Positions 9,522-18,380 of a DNA stretch of 64,000 bases are shown here, piece by piece (the first letter of the stretch is position 1; each line of letters opens with the position of its first letter). Below the pieces are notes generated by a model, which searched no databases, was not told where the DNA came from, and saw nothing but the letters and a program-made list of their open reading frames with translations. This stretch comes from Croceibacterium atlanticum. GTDB taxonomy: Bacteria > Pseudomonadota > Alphaproteobacteria > Sphingomonadales > Sphingomonadaceae. Location: positions 806,001 to 870,000 of the forward strand of contig NZ_CP011452.2 of the NCBI RefSeq assembly GCF_001008165.2. Reading direction: 5' to 3'. A program made the position numbers and the translations under genes.

Positions 9522-10181
9522 ATGCCTGACCGCACTCCCAATGCTGCGCCCCATGCCCGTACCGGTCGACCAACAGTGACGGCCGGCAAGCGGCTTGGCG
9601 CTCATATTCTGGAGGTCGCCAGCAAGAATTTCCTTCAGCATGGGTACGAAGGCGCGAACATGGATGAAATCGCAACAGACGCTCAAGTTACGAAGCGGAC
9701 ACTATATCGGCGATACGGATCGAAGATCGGCCTATTCGGGGCTGTCATTGACCATGAACGGACCTGCTTTATCGAAGCGCTGGTTGTCCAGACGGAAGGA
9801 ACCAGCGTTCGTGAGCGCATTTCGGTTGCTGCCCAAAACATCCTAGATGGATTTTTAACGCCGAAAGTGATCGACTTTGACAGGCTTAAGGCGGAAATTG
9901 AAAGACTTGTCCCCGATTATTCGGACAATGCACTGCAGATTGTAACAAGCCATTGGGTCGATATCATACGCGAGACGCTCTTGGCCGATCCGGAAACTGC
10001 AAAATACGATAACGATGAGATCGAAGACATTGCTTCGTTACTGCTGGACACGCTCGTGCTCGCGCCACGTATGCGTATTCGTATGCTTAAAGTTCTCGAT
10101 AACACGCCTGCAGCCAAGTCAGCCCATATTGACCAAGCACTGGACTTGCTTGCGGCAGGGATACCCTCCCTGCGCCGGTAG
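9522..10181 (+). CDS. TetR/AcrR-family transcriptional regulator
   Basis: This encodes 219 residues with AAGGAG 11 bases ahead of the ATG. Residues about 25-75 form the TetR helix-turn-helix, ILEVASKNFLQHGYEGANMDEIATDAQVTKRTLYRRYGSK. The remaining 140 residues are the helical ligand-binding and dimer domain, which is not conserved enough to name a ligand. It is transcribed away from the phasin/phaB side and towards the PHA synthase gene 60 bases downstream. It probably controls PHA or acyl-CoA metabolism and its own promoter, through the inverted GTATAC pair just upstream. The target is inferred from position only. Confidence 0.92.
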   Translation: MPDRTPNAAPHARTGRPTVTAGKRLGAHILEVASKNFLQHGYEGANMDEIATDAQVTKRTLYRRYGSKIGLFGAVIDHERTCFIEALVVQTEGTSVRERISVAAQNILDGFLTPKVIDFDRLKAEIERLVPDYSDNALQIVTSHWVDIIRETLLADPETAKYDNDEIEDIASLLLDTLVLAPRMRIRMLKVLDNTPAAKSAHIDQALDLLAAGIPSLRR

Positions 10182-10241
10182 TCGGGACCTGCGCGCCCGC
10201 CCCTCTCGATTTAAGATACACGATCAGGATGCAAGAATCTC

Positions 10242-11996
10242 ATGGTAGATAGAGACCCGCAGCATAGCGATCCCCTGGACGGTTTCGCCCAGACTTTGGA
10301 CCGTATGGCCGCTTCTTCAATCGCTCAAGCAACCAGCGGATTGTCACCTGCTACCCTCTTCATGGCAATATCCGATTGGGCCATTCACATGGCGAGTTCT
10401 CCGGGCAAACAGCTTCAGCTTTCTGCAAAAGCAGCGCGCAAATCTGCCCGGCTGCTCGACTACGCGGTACGAAAAGCCCGTGATCCTGACGCCGCGCCCG
10501 CAATCGAGCCTTTGCCGCAGGATCATCGCTTCGTCGATCAAGCCTGGCAGAAGCCCCCCTTCAACCTTATCGCCCAGTCTTTCCTGCTTAATCAGCAGTG
10601 GTGGCATGCGGCGACGAGCGGTATCGATGGCGTCTCACGCCATCATGAGGATATTGTGAATTTTGTGGCGCGCCAGTTTCTCGACTATTTTTCGCCCAGC
10701 AATTTTATCGCTACCAATCCCGTTCTTCTCAAGCGCATCGCCGATACCGGAGGGCAATGCCTGGCGGACGGCGCCGCCCATTGGCTCGAAGATATGCAGC
10801 GCCAGTTCCGCGGCGAACCGCCAGTCGGCACCGAGGCTTTCAAACCCGGTGAAACCGTGGCGACCGCCAAGGGCAAAGTCGTCTTCCGCAACCAGCTGGT
10901 CGAACTTATCCAGTATGAACCGACAACAGACAAGGTGCGACCGGAGCCCGTGCTGATCGTACCTGCATGGATCATGAAATATTATATTCTGGATCTGTCG
11001 CCGGGAAATTCGATGGTCAAATGGCTGACTGCGCAGGGTTATACCGTCTTCATCCTGTCCTGGCACAATCCCGGAACGCAAGATCGCGACCTTGATCTCG
11101 ATGCCTATCGCCGCCTTGGTCCAATGGCGGCGCTCGACGCCATCACTACCATTACCGGTGCGAGCAAGATTCACGCGGCTGGCTACTGCCTGGGCGGTAC
11201 GTTGCTCTCAATCACTGCAGCCGCAATGGCGCGCGATCATGACGAACGCCTGGCCAGCGTCACCCTTTTGGCGGCACAGACGGAGTTCAGTGAACCGGGC
11301 GAGCTTGGTCTCTTTATCGATGAAGCGCAGTTGCACATCCTCAAGAACATGATGTGGAGCAAGGGCTTTCTCGACAGCAGCCAAATGGGCGGCGCCTTCC
11401 AGATATTACGGTCGAACGATCTGGTCTGGTCGCATGTACTTGGAACCTATCTGATGGGCGAGCGCGACGAGATGATCGACCTGATGGCGTGGAATGCCGA
11501 CGGGACCCGCATGCCCTATGCGATGCATAGTGAATATCTGACACGGCTTTTCCTCAACGACGAGCTTGCCGAGGGGAAATATACGGTCGAAGGGCGCAAT
11601 ATCACCTTGTCCGCTATCCGCGCGCCGTTCTTTGTAGTCGGTACCGAACGCGACCATGTCGCGCCATGGAAATCGGTACACAAGATTCATATGCTGACAG
11701 GCGCGGAAGTGACGTTTGTTTTGACGAGTGGTGGCCACAATGCGGGCATAGTTTCTGAACCCGGCCACAAGAACCGGCGCTATGAAGTACTGACCCGCCC
11801 GGCTGATGGCCCCGCCTATGACGCGGACGAATGGCGCGATGGCGCCCAGAAGAAGCAGGGTAGTTGGTGGACCGAATGGGACGCATGGCTGGATGCGCGT
11901 TCCGGAGAGCCGATCACGCCCCCCGCCATGGGTGCCGCAGATAAGGGGTATGCCCCCATTGCCGACGCTCCCGGTCATTATGTGCTGGAGAAATAA
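10242..11996 (+). CDS. phaC: Poly(3-hydroxyalkanoate) synthase, PhaC-like
   Basis: This encodes 584 residues, the length of class I/II synthases. The N-terminal PhaC_N region is followed by an alpha/beta hydrolase core. The lipase-like box is GYCLGG with nucleophile Cys316, and Asp471 (TERDHVAPW) and His499 (SGGHNAGI) complete the triad. These positions are read from the codons. The enzyme polymerises (R)-3-hydroxyacyl-CoA on cytoplasmic granules. It opens a plus-strand chain: the MaoC-phosphotransacetylase gene begins 4 bases after its stop. Together with the phasin and regulator it marks a PHA locus. The class cannot be fixed by eye, and a few family members act on other short acyl-CoAs. 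Confidence 0.92.
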   Translation: MVDRDPQHSDPLDGFAQTLDRMAASSIAQATSGLSPATLFMAISDWAIHMASSPGKQLQLSAKAARKSARLLDYAVRKARDPDAAPAIEPLPQDHRFVDQAWQKPPFNLIAQSFLLNQQWWHAATSGIDGVSRHHEDIVNFVARQFLDYFSPSNFIATNPVLLKRIADTGGQCLADGAAHWLEDMQRQFRGEPPVGTEAFKPGETVATAKGKVVFRNQLVELIQYEPTTDKVRPEPVLIVPAWIMKYYILDLSPGNSMVKWLTAQGYTVFILSWHNPGTQDRDLDLDAYRRLGPMAALDAITTITGASKIHAAGYCLGGTLLSITAAAMARDHDERLASVTLLAAQTEFSEPGELGLFIDEAQLHILKNMMWSKGFLDSSQMGGAFQILRSNDLVWSHVLGTYLMGERDEMIDLMAWNADGTRMPYAMHSEYLTRLFLNDELAEGKYTVEGRNITLSAIRAPFFVVGTERDHVAPWKSVHKIHMLTGAEVTFVLTSGGHNAGIVSEPGHKNRRYEVLTRPADGPAYDADEWRDGAQKKQGSWWTEWDAWLDARSGEPITPPAMGAADKGYAPIADAPGHYVLEK

Positions 11997-11999
11997 GAC

Positions 12000-13421
12000 G
12001 TGTCCGGCACTGACATGATCGAAAATCGTACCTTCGACGAGATTACTGTCGGCGAAACCGCCAGTATGACCCGCACTCTCTCGCAAAAGGATATTCAGCT
12101 ATTCGCATTGGTTTCCGGTGATGTGAATCCGGCCCATCTGGATGCAGACTTTGCCGAGGGCGACTTTTTTCGCCGGATCATAGCTCATGGCATGTGGGGT
12201 GGCGGTCTGATTTCAGCAGTATTGGGAACCGAACTGCCGGGGCCTGGAACCATCTACCTGGGTCAGTCGCTGCGCTTCAAACGTCCGGTCGGCATTGGTG
12301 ATATCATCACGGCATCCGTGACAGTCACGGAAAAGCGGCCCGACAAACATATCCTCCTGCTCGACTGCCGCTGCGAGAACCAGGCCGGCGAGACCGTTAT
12401 CACGGGCCAGGCCGAAGTTATGGCGCCGACGACGAAGATCAGCCGGCAGCGCGTGGCTTTGCCGGAAATCCGGCTGTCGGATCATGGCGCCTATCACCGG
12501 CTGATTGAAACGGCTTCGAATGCTTTCGTTCCCACTGCCATCGCCCATCCCTGCACTGCGGCTGCACTTCTTGCGGCAGTGGAAGCGGCTGAGGCCGGAC
12601 TGATCGAGCCAATACTGGTCGGCCCGGAAACCCGCATTCGCAACGCGGCAGAAGAAGCCGGCAAGGACATCTCCGCATTCCGCATCGTTCCGACTGCTCA
12701 TAGCCACGATTCCGCCGCCAAAGCGGTCGAACTTGTGCGGTCGGGCGAAGCGGCACTGCTGATGAAGGGATCACTTCACACAGACGAACTGATGGCTGCC
12801 GTGGTCAGTCGCAGTTCGGGGTTGAGGACCGAGCGGCGCATCAGCCACGCCTATATCATGGATGTCTCTGGCCATCCCGAACCGCTCATCATCACGGATG
12901 CGGCGATCAACATCGCGCCCACACTGATCGAGAAAGCCGACATCATCCGCAACGCGATCGACCTTGCCCATGTCATCGGGCTGGCAGAACCGCGCGTCGC
13001 AATTCTTTCCGCGGTGGAAACGGTCAACCCCGCCATGCCGACCACGCTTGACGCAGCCGCATTGTGCAAGATGGCCGACCGGGGACAGATTACGGGCGCC
13101 CTGCTCGACGGCCCGCTGGCCTTCGACAATGCGATCAGCGAAGCGGCGGCGCGGGAAAAGGGCATCGTATCCTCCGTCGCCGGAAAGGCGCAGATTCTCG
13201 TCGTGCCCGATCTGGAAGCTGGCAACATGCTGGCCAAGCAGCTCACCTTCCTTGGCGGAGCGGATGCGGCAGGCGTGGTTCTGGGTGCGCGCGTTCCCAT
13301 CATCCTCACCAGCCGGGCTGACAGTCTGCGGACGCGGCTCGCCTCCTGCGCGGTCGCGACCCTGCTTGCGCGCGCAGCGACCAACGCAGCCCCGGGCCTT
13401 CCACAAGGCTCCGCCGCATGA
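12000..13421 (+). CDS. Bifunctional MaoC-type enoyl-CoA hydratase / phosphate acetyl(butyryl)transferase
   Basis: This encodes 473 residues from a GTG with GGAG nine bases upstream, 4 bases after phaC. Residues 1-145 are a MaoC hot-dog domain with the (R)-hydratase motif GDVNPAHLD (Asp41, His46). Residues about 160-470 are a phosphotransacetylase/phosphotransbutyrylase domain (LVGPETRIRNAAEEAG near its start). The hydratase half can make (R)-3-hydroxyacyl-CoA for the synthase. The transferase half exchanges CoA for phosphate on short acyl groups, feeding the kinase encoded next. The stop overlaps the kinase start by 4 bases. Such fusions are known in alphaproteobacteria next to ackA. The acyl-chain preference is not visible. 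Confidence 0.92.
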   Translation: MSGTDMIENRTFDEITVGETASMTRTLSQKDIQLFALVSGDVNPAHLDADFAEGDFFRRIIAHGMWGGGLISAVLGTELPGPGTIYLGQSLRFKRPVGIGDIITASVTVTEKRPDKHILLLDCRCENQAGETVITGQAEVMAPTTKISRQRVALPEIRLSDHGAYHRLIETASNAFVPTAIAHPCTAAALLAAVEAAEAGLIEPILVGPETRIRNAAEEAGKDISAFRIVPTAHSHDSAAKAVELVRSGEAALLMKGSLHTDELMAAVVSRSSGLRTERRISHAYIMDVSGHPEPLIITDAAINIAPTLIEKADIIRNAIDLAHVIGLAEPRVAILSAVETVNPAMPTTLDAAALCKMADRGQITGALLDGPLAFDNAISEAAAREKGIVSSVAGKAQILVVPDLEAGNMLAKQLTFLGGADAAGVVLGARVPIILTSRADSLRTRLASCAVATLLARAATNAAPGLPQGSAA

Positions 13422-14608
13422 AGGCGATTGTCAGCCTCAATTCCGGCTCGTCCAGCATCAAGTTCGCCCTCTACGTCCTCGACGCGGATCGTGCCCCCTC
13501 CCTCTCGGCTGCCGGTAAAATCGAGCGCATTGGCATTTCCCCGCACCTCACGATCCGGGATACGTCGGGCGAGACGCTGGTCGTACAGGACTGGCGGGAC
13601 CAACATGGCCTTACGCATGCCGACCTGCTCGCCTGGCTGTTCGACTGGGCAATCTCCCATCTGGACGGGCGCGAGGTGATCGCCATAGGCCATCGCATCG
13701 TTCATGGCGGTGTCGATTTCGCCGTCCCCTGCCTGATCGACGATCTTGTGCTGGACGAACTTGAAAGGCTCTGTCCGCTGGCGCCGCTGCACCAGCCCCA
13801 CAATCTGGCCGCAGTCCGGGCGATTACCGCGCTCGCACCAGACCTGCCGCAGGTCGCCTGCTTCGACACGGCCTTTCACCATGACCGGCCAGAACTCGCC
13901 ACGCGCTTCGCCATCCCGCGCGCATTCCACGATCAGGGGATCAGACGCTATGGCTTCCATGGCCTGTCCTATGAATATATTTCCCGTCGCCTCGCAACGA
14001 TCGATCCGGCGCTTGCGGCCGGTCGCGTGATCGTCGCGCATCTGGGCAACGGCGCATCGCTGTGCGCCATGGCCGATGGCAGGAGCGTGGACACCAGCAT
14101 GGGCTTCACCGCGCTGGACGGCCTGATGATGGGCACACGCTGCGGCACGATCGATCCAGGCGTGGTACTGCACCTTCAAACACAGATGCGAATGAGCCCG
14201 CAGGAAGTTGAAACTCTTCTGTACAACAAGTCGGGCCTGCTGGGCGTATCGGGCATTTCGAGCGATATGCGCGCCCTGTCCGAGAGTGGCGCACCCGAAG
14301 CGCAGGATGCGATCGACCTGTTTACCTGGCGGGTAGCGCGGGAGGCAGGCGCTCTCGTCAGCATCCTCGGCGGGGTGGATGGAATCGTCTTCACGGCCGG
14401 GATTGGCGAAAACCATGCCGATGTGCGATCGCGCATCTGCCGCAGACTCGAATGGCTGGGCATCAGGCTGCAGGCGCATGGCAATATGTCCAATGACACC
14501 ATCATTAGCCATCCCGACAGCAAGGTAAAGGCATTGGTCATTCCGACCGATGAAGAGCGCATGATCGCCCTTCACACCCTCTCGGTTCTATTTGGAGTAG
14601 CGCAATGA
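13418..14608 (+). CDS. ackA: Acetate (propionate/butyrate) kinase
   Basis: This encodes 396 residues, normal for the family. It begins with the phosphate-binding signature LNSGSSSIKFAL and has the second acetokinase signature GHRIVHGG. The ATP-site segment AHLGNGASLCAM and the C-terminal GIGENHADVRSRIC are also present. It interconverts acyl phosphate and ADP with carboxylate and ATP, and with the phosphotransferase domain encoded just before it completes a Pta-Ack route. It overlaps both neighbours by 4 bases (ATGA), so translation is coupled through the chain. The acyl specificity may be broader than acetate. Confidence 0.95.
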   Translation: MKAIVSLNSGSSSIKFALYVLDADRAPSLSAAGKIERIGISPHLTIRDTSGETLVVQDWRDQHGLTHADLLAWLFDWAISHLDGREVIAIGHRIVHGGVDFAVPCLIDDLVLDELERLCPLAPLHQPHNLAAVRAITALAPDLPQVACFDTAFHHDRPELATRFAIPRAFHDQGIRRYGFHGLSYEYISRRLATIDPALAAGRVIVAHLGNGASLCAMADGRSVDTSMGFTALDGLMMGTRCGTIDPGVVLHLQTQMRMSPQEVETLLYNKSGLLGVSGISSDMRALSESGAPEAQDAIDLFTWRVAREAGALVSILGGVDGIVFTAGIGENHADVRSRICRRLEWLGIRLQAHGNMSNDTIISHPDSKVKALVIPTDEERMIALHTLSVLFGVAQ

Positions 14609-15378
14609 ACCCTCTGGTAGACCTGCGCGGCAAGCGCGGCCTCGTCATCGGCGTCGCAAACGAACATAGCATCGCTACTGGCTGCGCCGACGCCTTCGCC
14701 CAATGCGGCGCGCGCCTGGCCGTGACCTATGTGAACGAGAAGGCTAGGAGCTGGGTCGCGCCTGTTGCCGAAAAGCTTGGCGCCGAGTGGAGCGCGCCTT
14801 GCGACGTGCGTGAACCGGGGCAACTGGAAGCCCTGTTCGAAGAGGTGCGGGAGCGCTGGGGCGGGCTCGACTTTCTGCTTCACTCCATCGCCTTCGCGCC
14901 AAAGGAAGACCTGCACGGCCGCGTAGTCGACAGCTCGGCAGAAGGTTTTGCCATGGCGATGGACGTGTCCTGCCACAGCTTCCTGCGCATGGCAAAACTG
15001 GCCGAGCCGTTGATGAATGAGGGCGGCTGCCTGCTGTGCGTCACCTTCTATGGCTCGGAGCGGGTAATCGAACATTACAACCTGATGGGGCCGGTCAAGG
15101 CAGCGTTGGAAAGTGCGACCCGCTATGTGGCGGCTGAACTCGGTCCCAAGGGCATCCGCGCCCATGCGATCTCGCCCGGCCCGATCGCCACACGCGCGGC
15201 CAGCGGGATCGATCGGTTCGACGAACTGCTCGATCGGGCAGCCGCGCAGGCTTCGCAAGGGCAACTGGTGGATATTGGCGACGTGGGTTCCCTTGCCGCC
15301 TTCCTTGTCAGCGATGCGGCCAGACGCATAACCGGCACCGTCATTCCCGTCGACAATGGACTGCATCTCCACGCATGA
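14605..15378 (+). CDS. Enoyl-[acyl-carrier-protein] reductase, FabI-like
   Basis: This encodes 257 residues of an SDR protein with the divergent FabI cofactor site (GLVIGVANEHSIATG). It has the FabI-type active site: Tyr149 in TFYGSE, Tyr158 and Lys165 in YNLMGPVK with the FabI spacing Y-x6-K. The C-terminal segment ISPGPIATRAASGI matches FabI. It would reduce enoyl-ACP or enoyl-CoA with NAD(P)H. Its place inside the PHA/Pta/Ack chain, overlapping both neighbours by 4 bases, suggests a specialised paralogue, with the housekeeping fabI elsewhere. The role may be to divert crotonyl-type intermediates. That is inference. Confidence 0.9.
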   Translation: MNPLVDLRGKRGLVIGVANEHSIATGCADAFAQCGARLAVTYVNEKARSWVAPVAEKLGAEWSAPCDVREPGQLEALFEEVRERWGGLDFLLHSIAFAPKEDLHGRVVDSSAEGFAMAMDVSCHSFLRMAKLAEPLMNEGGCLLCVTFYGSERVIEHYNLMGPVKAALESATRYVAAELGPKGIRAHAISPGPIATRAASGIDRFDELLDRAAAQASQGQLVDIGDVGSLAAFLVSDAARRITGTVIPVDNGLHLHA

Positions 15379-16583
15379 AACACCTGCCCAACTTTCCCGC
15401 CGCCCTGCTGGCTGCATCCGTCCTCCTGCCCTTTCAGGCGCAGGCCAGGGAAGATGTCGAAATATTGATCAGGAATGTTGATGAGCGTGATGCCAATGGC
15501 TTTGCCCTTGTTGATATCCGCCTTCTGAATTCCGATGATGCAGCGCAAACGGTCCCCCTGCCCGACCGGATCGAGGCGCGAGTGACGCTGCCTGGCGGCA
15601 CACACAGCGTCTGGCTCGACCGTGGGCCGACCGTTCCCGCACAAGTGATCGTGGCCGCCCATGGCTTTGCCTGCGCGCAGTACCGAGTTTCCGATGCATC
15701 GGTAAACCAGGGCGCGTTGCTCTCTGTTCCGGCATGGGGTCGCCAGCAGATCGCTCTTTCCGCACGTCATGGGCTTATGCCAGACCAGCCCGGCGAACAG
15801 GCGCAAGCAACCGTGCCGGTGCCGCCCCCTACGCCATCCGCCGCCGATCGTTCAGTCGGCAATGCCTTTATAGACAATCTCTCGCCTTATGAGCCGATCT
15901 ATGCCGTCTATGGCCCTGGAACCAACAGCGAGGCCCGTATCCAGCTGAGTTTCAAGTATCAGCTTTTCGGCAGCCGGCTGCGGGAAGACCAGCCTGCCTC
16001 CCTCAAGGATGGCCTCTATTTCGCTTATACCCAGCGTATGTTCTGGGATCTGGGCGCGGACTCCTCACCCTTTCGCAATATCGATTTCCAGCCCGAAATC
16101 TTCTACCTTGCACAGCCCAAGGCCCTATCCGATACAGCGACTCTCAGTGGGCAGGTGGGCCTGCGTCATGAATCCAATGGCCGAGATGGCGATGCATCGC
16201 GCAGCATCAACATGGTCTATGTGACGCCCATGGCGGCATTTTCGCTAGGCGGCGATTGGCGGCTGACTGCCGCACCACGTTTCTGGCTCTATGTCGGCGA
16301 CCGCTCCGATAATCGCGATATCCGCCGATATCGGGGCAATAGCGGCTTCTTTATGGAAGTTGCGGAAGTTAATGGACTGCGCCTCTCCACCTCCACCCGG
16401 TTCAACTTCGGGAGTGGCAAGGGAGCAGTGTCAGCCGATATTTCCTATCCATTGCGCCGCATTCTGGGCGACGGCCCCGACTTTTATCTCTTTGGCCAAA
16501 GCTTCCACGGCTATGGCGAAAATCTTCTCGATTATAACAAACGCGCCACGCGCCTACGCATCGGTGTGGCCCTTGTTCGATAA
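15375..16583 (+). CDS. Outer-membrane phospholipase A (PldA-like) with long N-terminal domain
   Basis: This encodes 402 residues with signal peptide KHLPNFPAALLAASVLLPFQ cleaved near QAQA. Residues about 25-150 form an extra beta-rich domain, and from about 165 the OMPLA barrel begins. The active-site motif is RHESNG with His265 and Ser267, and Asn279 lies exactly 12 residues on, as in E. coli OMPLA (His142, Ser144, Asn156). The product hydrolyses outer-membrane phospholipids. It is the last gene of the PHA/acetate chain and overlaps the reductase gene by 4 bases. Phospholipase in this operon could supply fatty acids for storage, which is only an inference from linkage. Confidence 0.88.
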   Translation: MKHLPNFPAALLAASVLLPFQAQAREDVEILIRNVDERDANGFALVDIRLLNSDDAAQTVPLPDRIEARVTLPGGTHSVWLDRGPTVPAQVIVAAHGFACAQYRVSDASVNQGALLSVPAWGRQQIALSARHGLMPDQPGEQAQATVPVPPPTPSAADRSVGNAFIDNLSPYEPIYAVYGPGTNSEARIQLSFKYQLFGSRLREDQPASLKDGLYFAYTQRMFWDLGADSSPFRNIDFQPEIFYLAQPKALSDTATLSGQVGLRHESNGRDGDASRSINMVYVTPMAAFSLGGDWRLTAAPRFWLYVGDRSDNRDIRRYRGNSGFFMEVAEVNGLRLSTSTRFNFGSGKGAVSADISYPLRRILGDGPDFYLFGQSFHGYGENLLDYNKRATRLRIGVALVR

Positions 16584-16681
16584 AAAACGTGATTTAGCCC
16601 TCTGGATGCCGAAGTCGTCCTCGAATTAAAATCCCATTATCTCGGAAGCGACCTGCAGGTGAGACGGGTGGCCAGGGCACG

Positions 16682-17113
16682 TCAGCGCGAAGAGTGAGAT
16701 TCGGCAACCCGGTACCACTGCTGGGACCGACAGCCCAACTTGCCGAGCAGGCATCCCTTGGCTTCCAACCGGTTGGCATCGACGACACGAATAGTACCGG
16801 TAAAAGTCCGGCCAATGTCCGGTACAAAGACTTGGCCGCGCCAGACACCTGGCCGCTCCTCTACAAAATCACGAAACAACTGCGATCCCACCAGCGGATT
16901 CTGACTGCCTTTGCGTGCATCTGCTTTCGCCTTCTCACTGGCCCAGACAACAACGCCGCACATTCGGTCCCCACAACGTTCTGCACGGATATGTACGCTG
17001 TTCTTTGGATTTCTCCACACATCGAATGACGATTCCTGGGCCGTGGCTGCCACATGCCCGGACCCCGCCATCACGACCGCGATAGCGAAAACCTTGAGCC
17101 ACATACGGTTCAT
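16682..17113 (-). CDS. DUF2147 domain secreted protein
   Basis: This encodes 143 residues from the ATG at 17111-17113. A signal peptide (WLKVFAIAVVMAGSGHVAATA) precedes a DUF2147 domain: VWRNPKNSVHIRAERCGDRMCGVVVWAS, then QLFRDF and GRTFTGTIRVVDANRLEAKGCLLGKLGCRSQQW. Four Cys residues in two pairs suggest disulfides in the periplasm. The function of the family is not known. It converges with the phospholipase gene, leaving about 100 bases that show no clear terminator. Confidence 0.88.
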   Translation of the reverse strand: MNRMWLKVFAIAVVMAGSGHVAATAQESSFDVWRNPKNSVHIRAERCGDRMCGVVVWASEKAKADARKGSQNPLVGSQLFRDFVEERPGVWRGQVFVPDIGRTFTGTIRVVDANRLEAKGCLLGKLGCRSQQWYRVAESHSSR

Positions 17114-17352
17114 CCGCAGACCGACTATAGCGTGTTCAGTTGGCGGCCCGGGGGACTTAATAGCGCAAGATGCTAGTCCACAGATAAGGCGTAATACGCT
17201 GAACATGGCTTCCCTCGAGTTTTACCTGCGCCCGATCGACTGCTTCGAAATGGCGATCGGGATTGTCGGTATAATTCGCGCTGAGACTACCGGGTACTGA
17301 CCTGATCCGGTACCCGCGTCTCTACCGCATGTACTTGGTCGTGGGCCTGCGG

Positions 17353-17742
17353 TCATCGTCGCACCGTATCCGCCACCAGAACCCCATCCACCATCGCAAA
17401 CTGCATCACCGCAGCACAGCCCCCGGAGTTTCGGCAGTCAATCGCCGCGATCTGCGTGTTTTGTAGTGCGAACCGGATCACCGCGAAAGTCGCAGCGTCG
17501 GCGTCCACGACAAATGACGCGAACAACGCCTCGGGGGTTGGAAGGTTACATTCGCTTCCTGAATGCCCGCCATCAACCGAACGCTCAGCCAAGTCCCCAT
17601 GCAATTTCGTCTGTTTCCCGTTCCATTGCAGGCTAGAATAGGCAAGCCTCATTGACAAGCACGGCAAGACAATCTCGCATCGGCAGACTAATAAGGACCA
17701 ATCCACCTCATTGCACCTGCTTGCCCAAAGCGATAGATACAT
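17353..17742 (-). CDS. Uncharacterised small ORF, doubtful
   Basis: A minus-strand frame of up to 129 residues. The C-terminal 65 residues (e.g. PTPEALFASFVVDADAATFAVIRFAL, in part) have a credible protein composition. The N-terminal part is rich in Cys and Trp and looks non-coding. A start near 17652 (MRLAYSSLQW) is possible but has no clear ribosome site. I recognise no family. If it is not a gene, the interval 17114-17775 holds nothing else that I can support. Confidence 0.3.
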   Translation of the reverse strand: MYLSLWASRCNEVDWSLLVCRCEIVLPCLSMRLAYSSLQWNGKQTKLHGDLAERSVDGGHSGSECNLPTPEALFASFVVDADAATFAVIRFALQNTQIAAIDCRNSGGCAAVMQFAMVDGVLVADTVRR

Positions 17743-17775
17743 GCGTTGGATAGGCAGACAGATAGGACCGATTGC

Positions 17776-18324
17776 ATGACCGAGAATGACAACGGCGCCG
17801 TTCGTCCCACGACAGGCTGGGGCTGGGTTCTAGCTTATGGCATAGTTGTCATTCTGGTCGGGCTTCTGGCCCTTTCCAATCCGCTCGCCACTGGCGTGGC
17901 GACCGGTTTTCTGATCGGCACACTGCTGATTGTTTACGGCGCTTTCGCAACATTTGCCAGCCTATCGTATTTGTCCGGCCGCGCGCGCTGGATCGAACTC
18001 ATTTTGGGCATTATGGGCCTTCTGGCCGGGGCAGTCACAATCTTCAACCCGTTTGCCGGCGCTCTCTCACTGGTGATGCTGATAGGCGCCTGGCTGCTCA
18101 TCAGCGGAATCCTTGAGGCCATCAGTGCATTCCGGAGCGAGCATGACTGGGGCTGGCGGCTGCTGCTCGGCATTTTGGATCTTGTGCTGGGCGGACTGAT
18201 TCTGTTCAGCGGCCCTGCGACTGGCCTGATCTTCCTCGCCTTTTGCGTCGGAATCAGCTTTCTGATCCGGGGCGTCTTTCTCTTTATCCTGGCTTTGGGA
18301 TTGCGGCGACTTGCGCGCATTTGA
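17776..18324 (+). CDS. HdeD-family (DUF308) membrane protein
   Basis: This encodes 182 residues with six hydrophobic segments in three pairs: VLAYGIVVILVGLLALSN, GFLIGTLLIVYGAFATF, then WIELILGIMGLLAGAVTIFN and onward. Each pair ends in a similar NP or GP turn, the repeat structure of HdeD/DUF308 proteins. Members are inner-membrane proteins linked to acid or general stress in Enterobacteria, and the molecular function is unclear. The start chosen is the ATG giving MTENDNGAV. An upstream TTG at 17746 is less likely. The gene stands alone just before the IS5-type element. Confidence 0.88.
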   Translation: MTENDNGAVRPTTGWGWVLAYGIVVILVGLLALSNPLATGVATGFLIGTLLIVYGAFATFASLSYLSGRARWIELILGIMGLLAGAVTIFNPFAGALSLVMLIGAWLLISGILEAISAFRSEHDWGWRLLLGILDLVLGGLILFSGPATGLIFLAFCVGISFLIRGVFLFILALGLRRLARI

Positions 18325-18380
18325 GCTCGATACCCCGTCTCCACAAATATATGCTGCTGGTCTTCCAAGGGCTTTGCGGG

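Noticed and set aside
12851-14575. 574-residue minus-strand frame
   Set aside because: It spans two well-supported overlapping plus-strand genes (MaoC-Pta and ackA) and shows no protein-like pattern.
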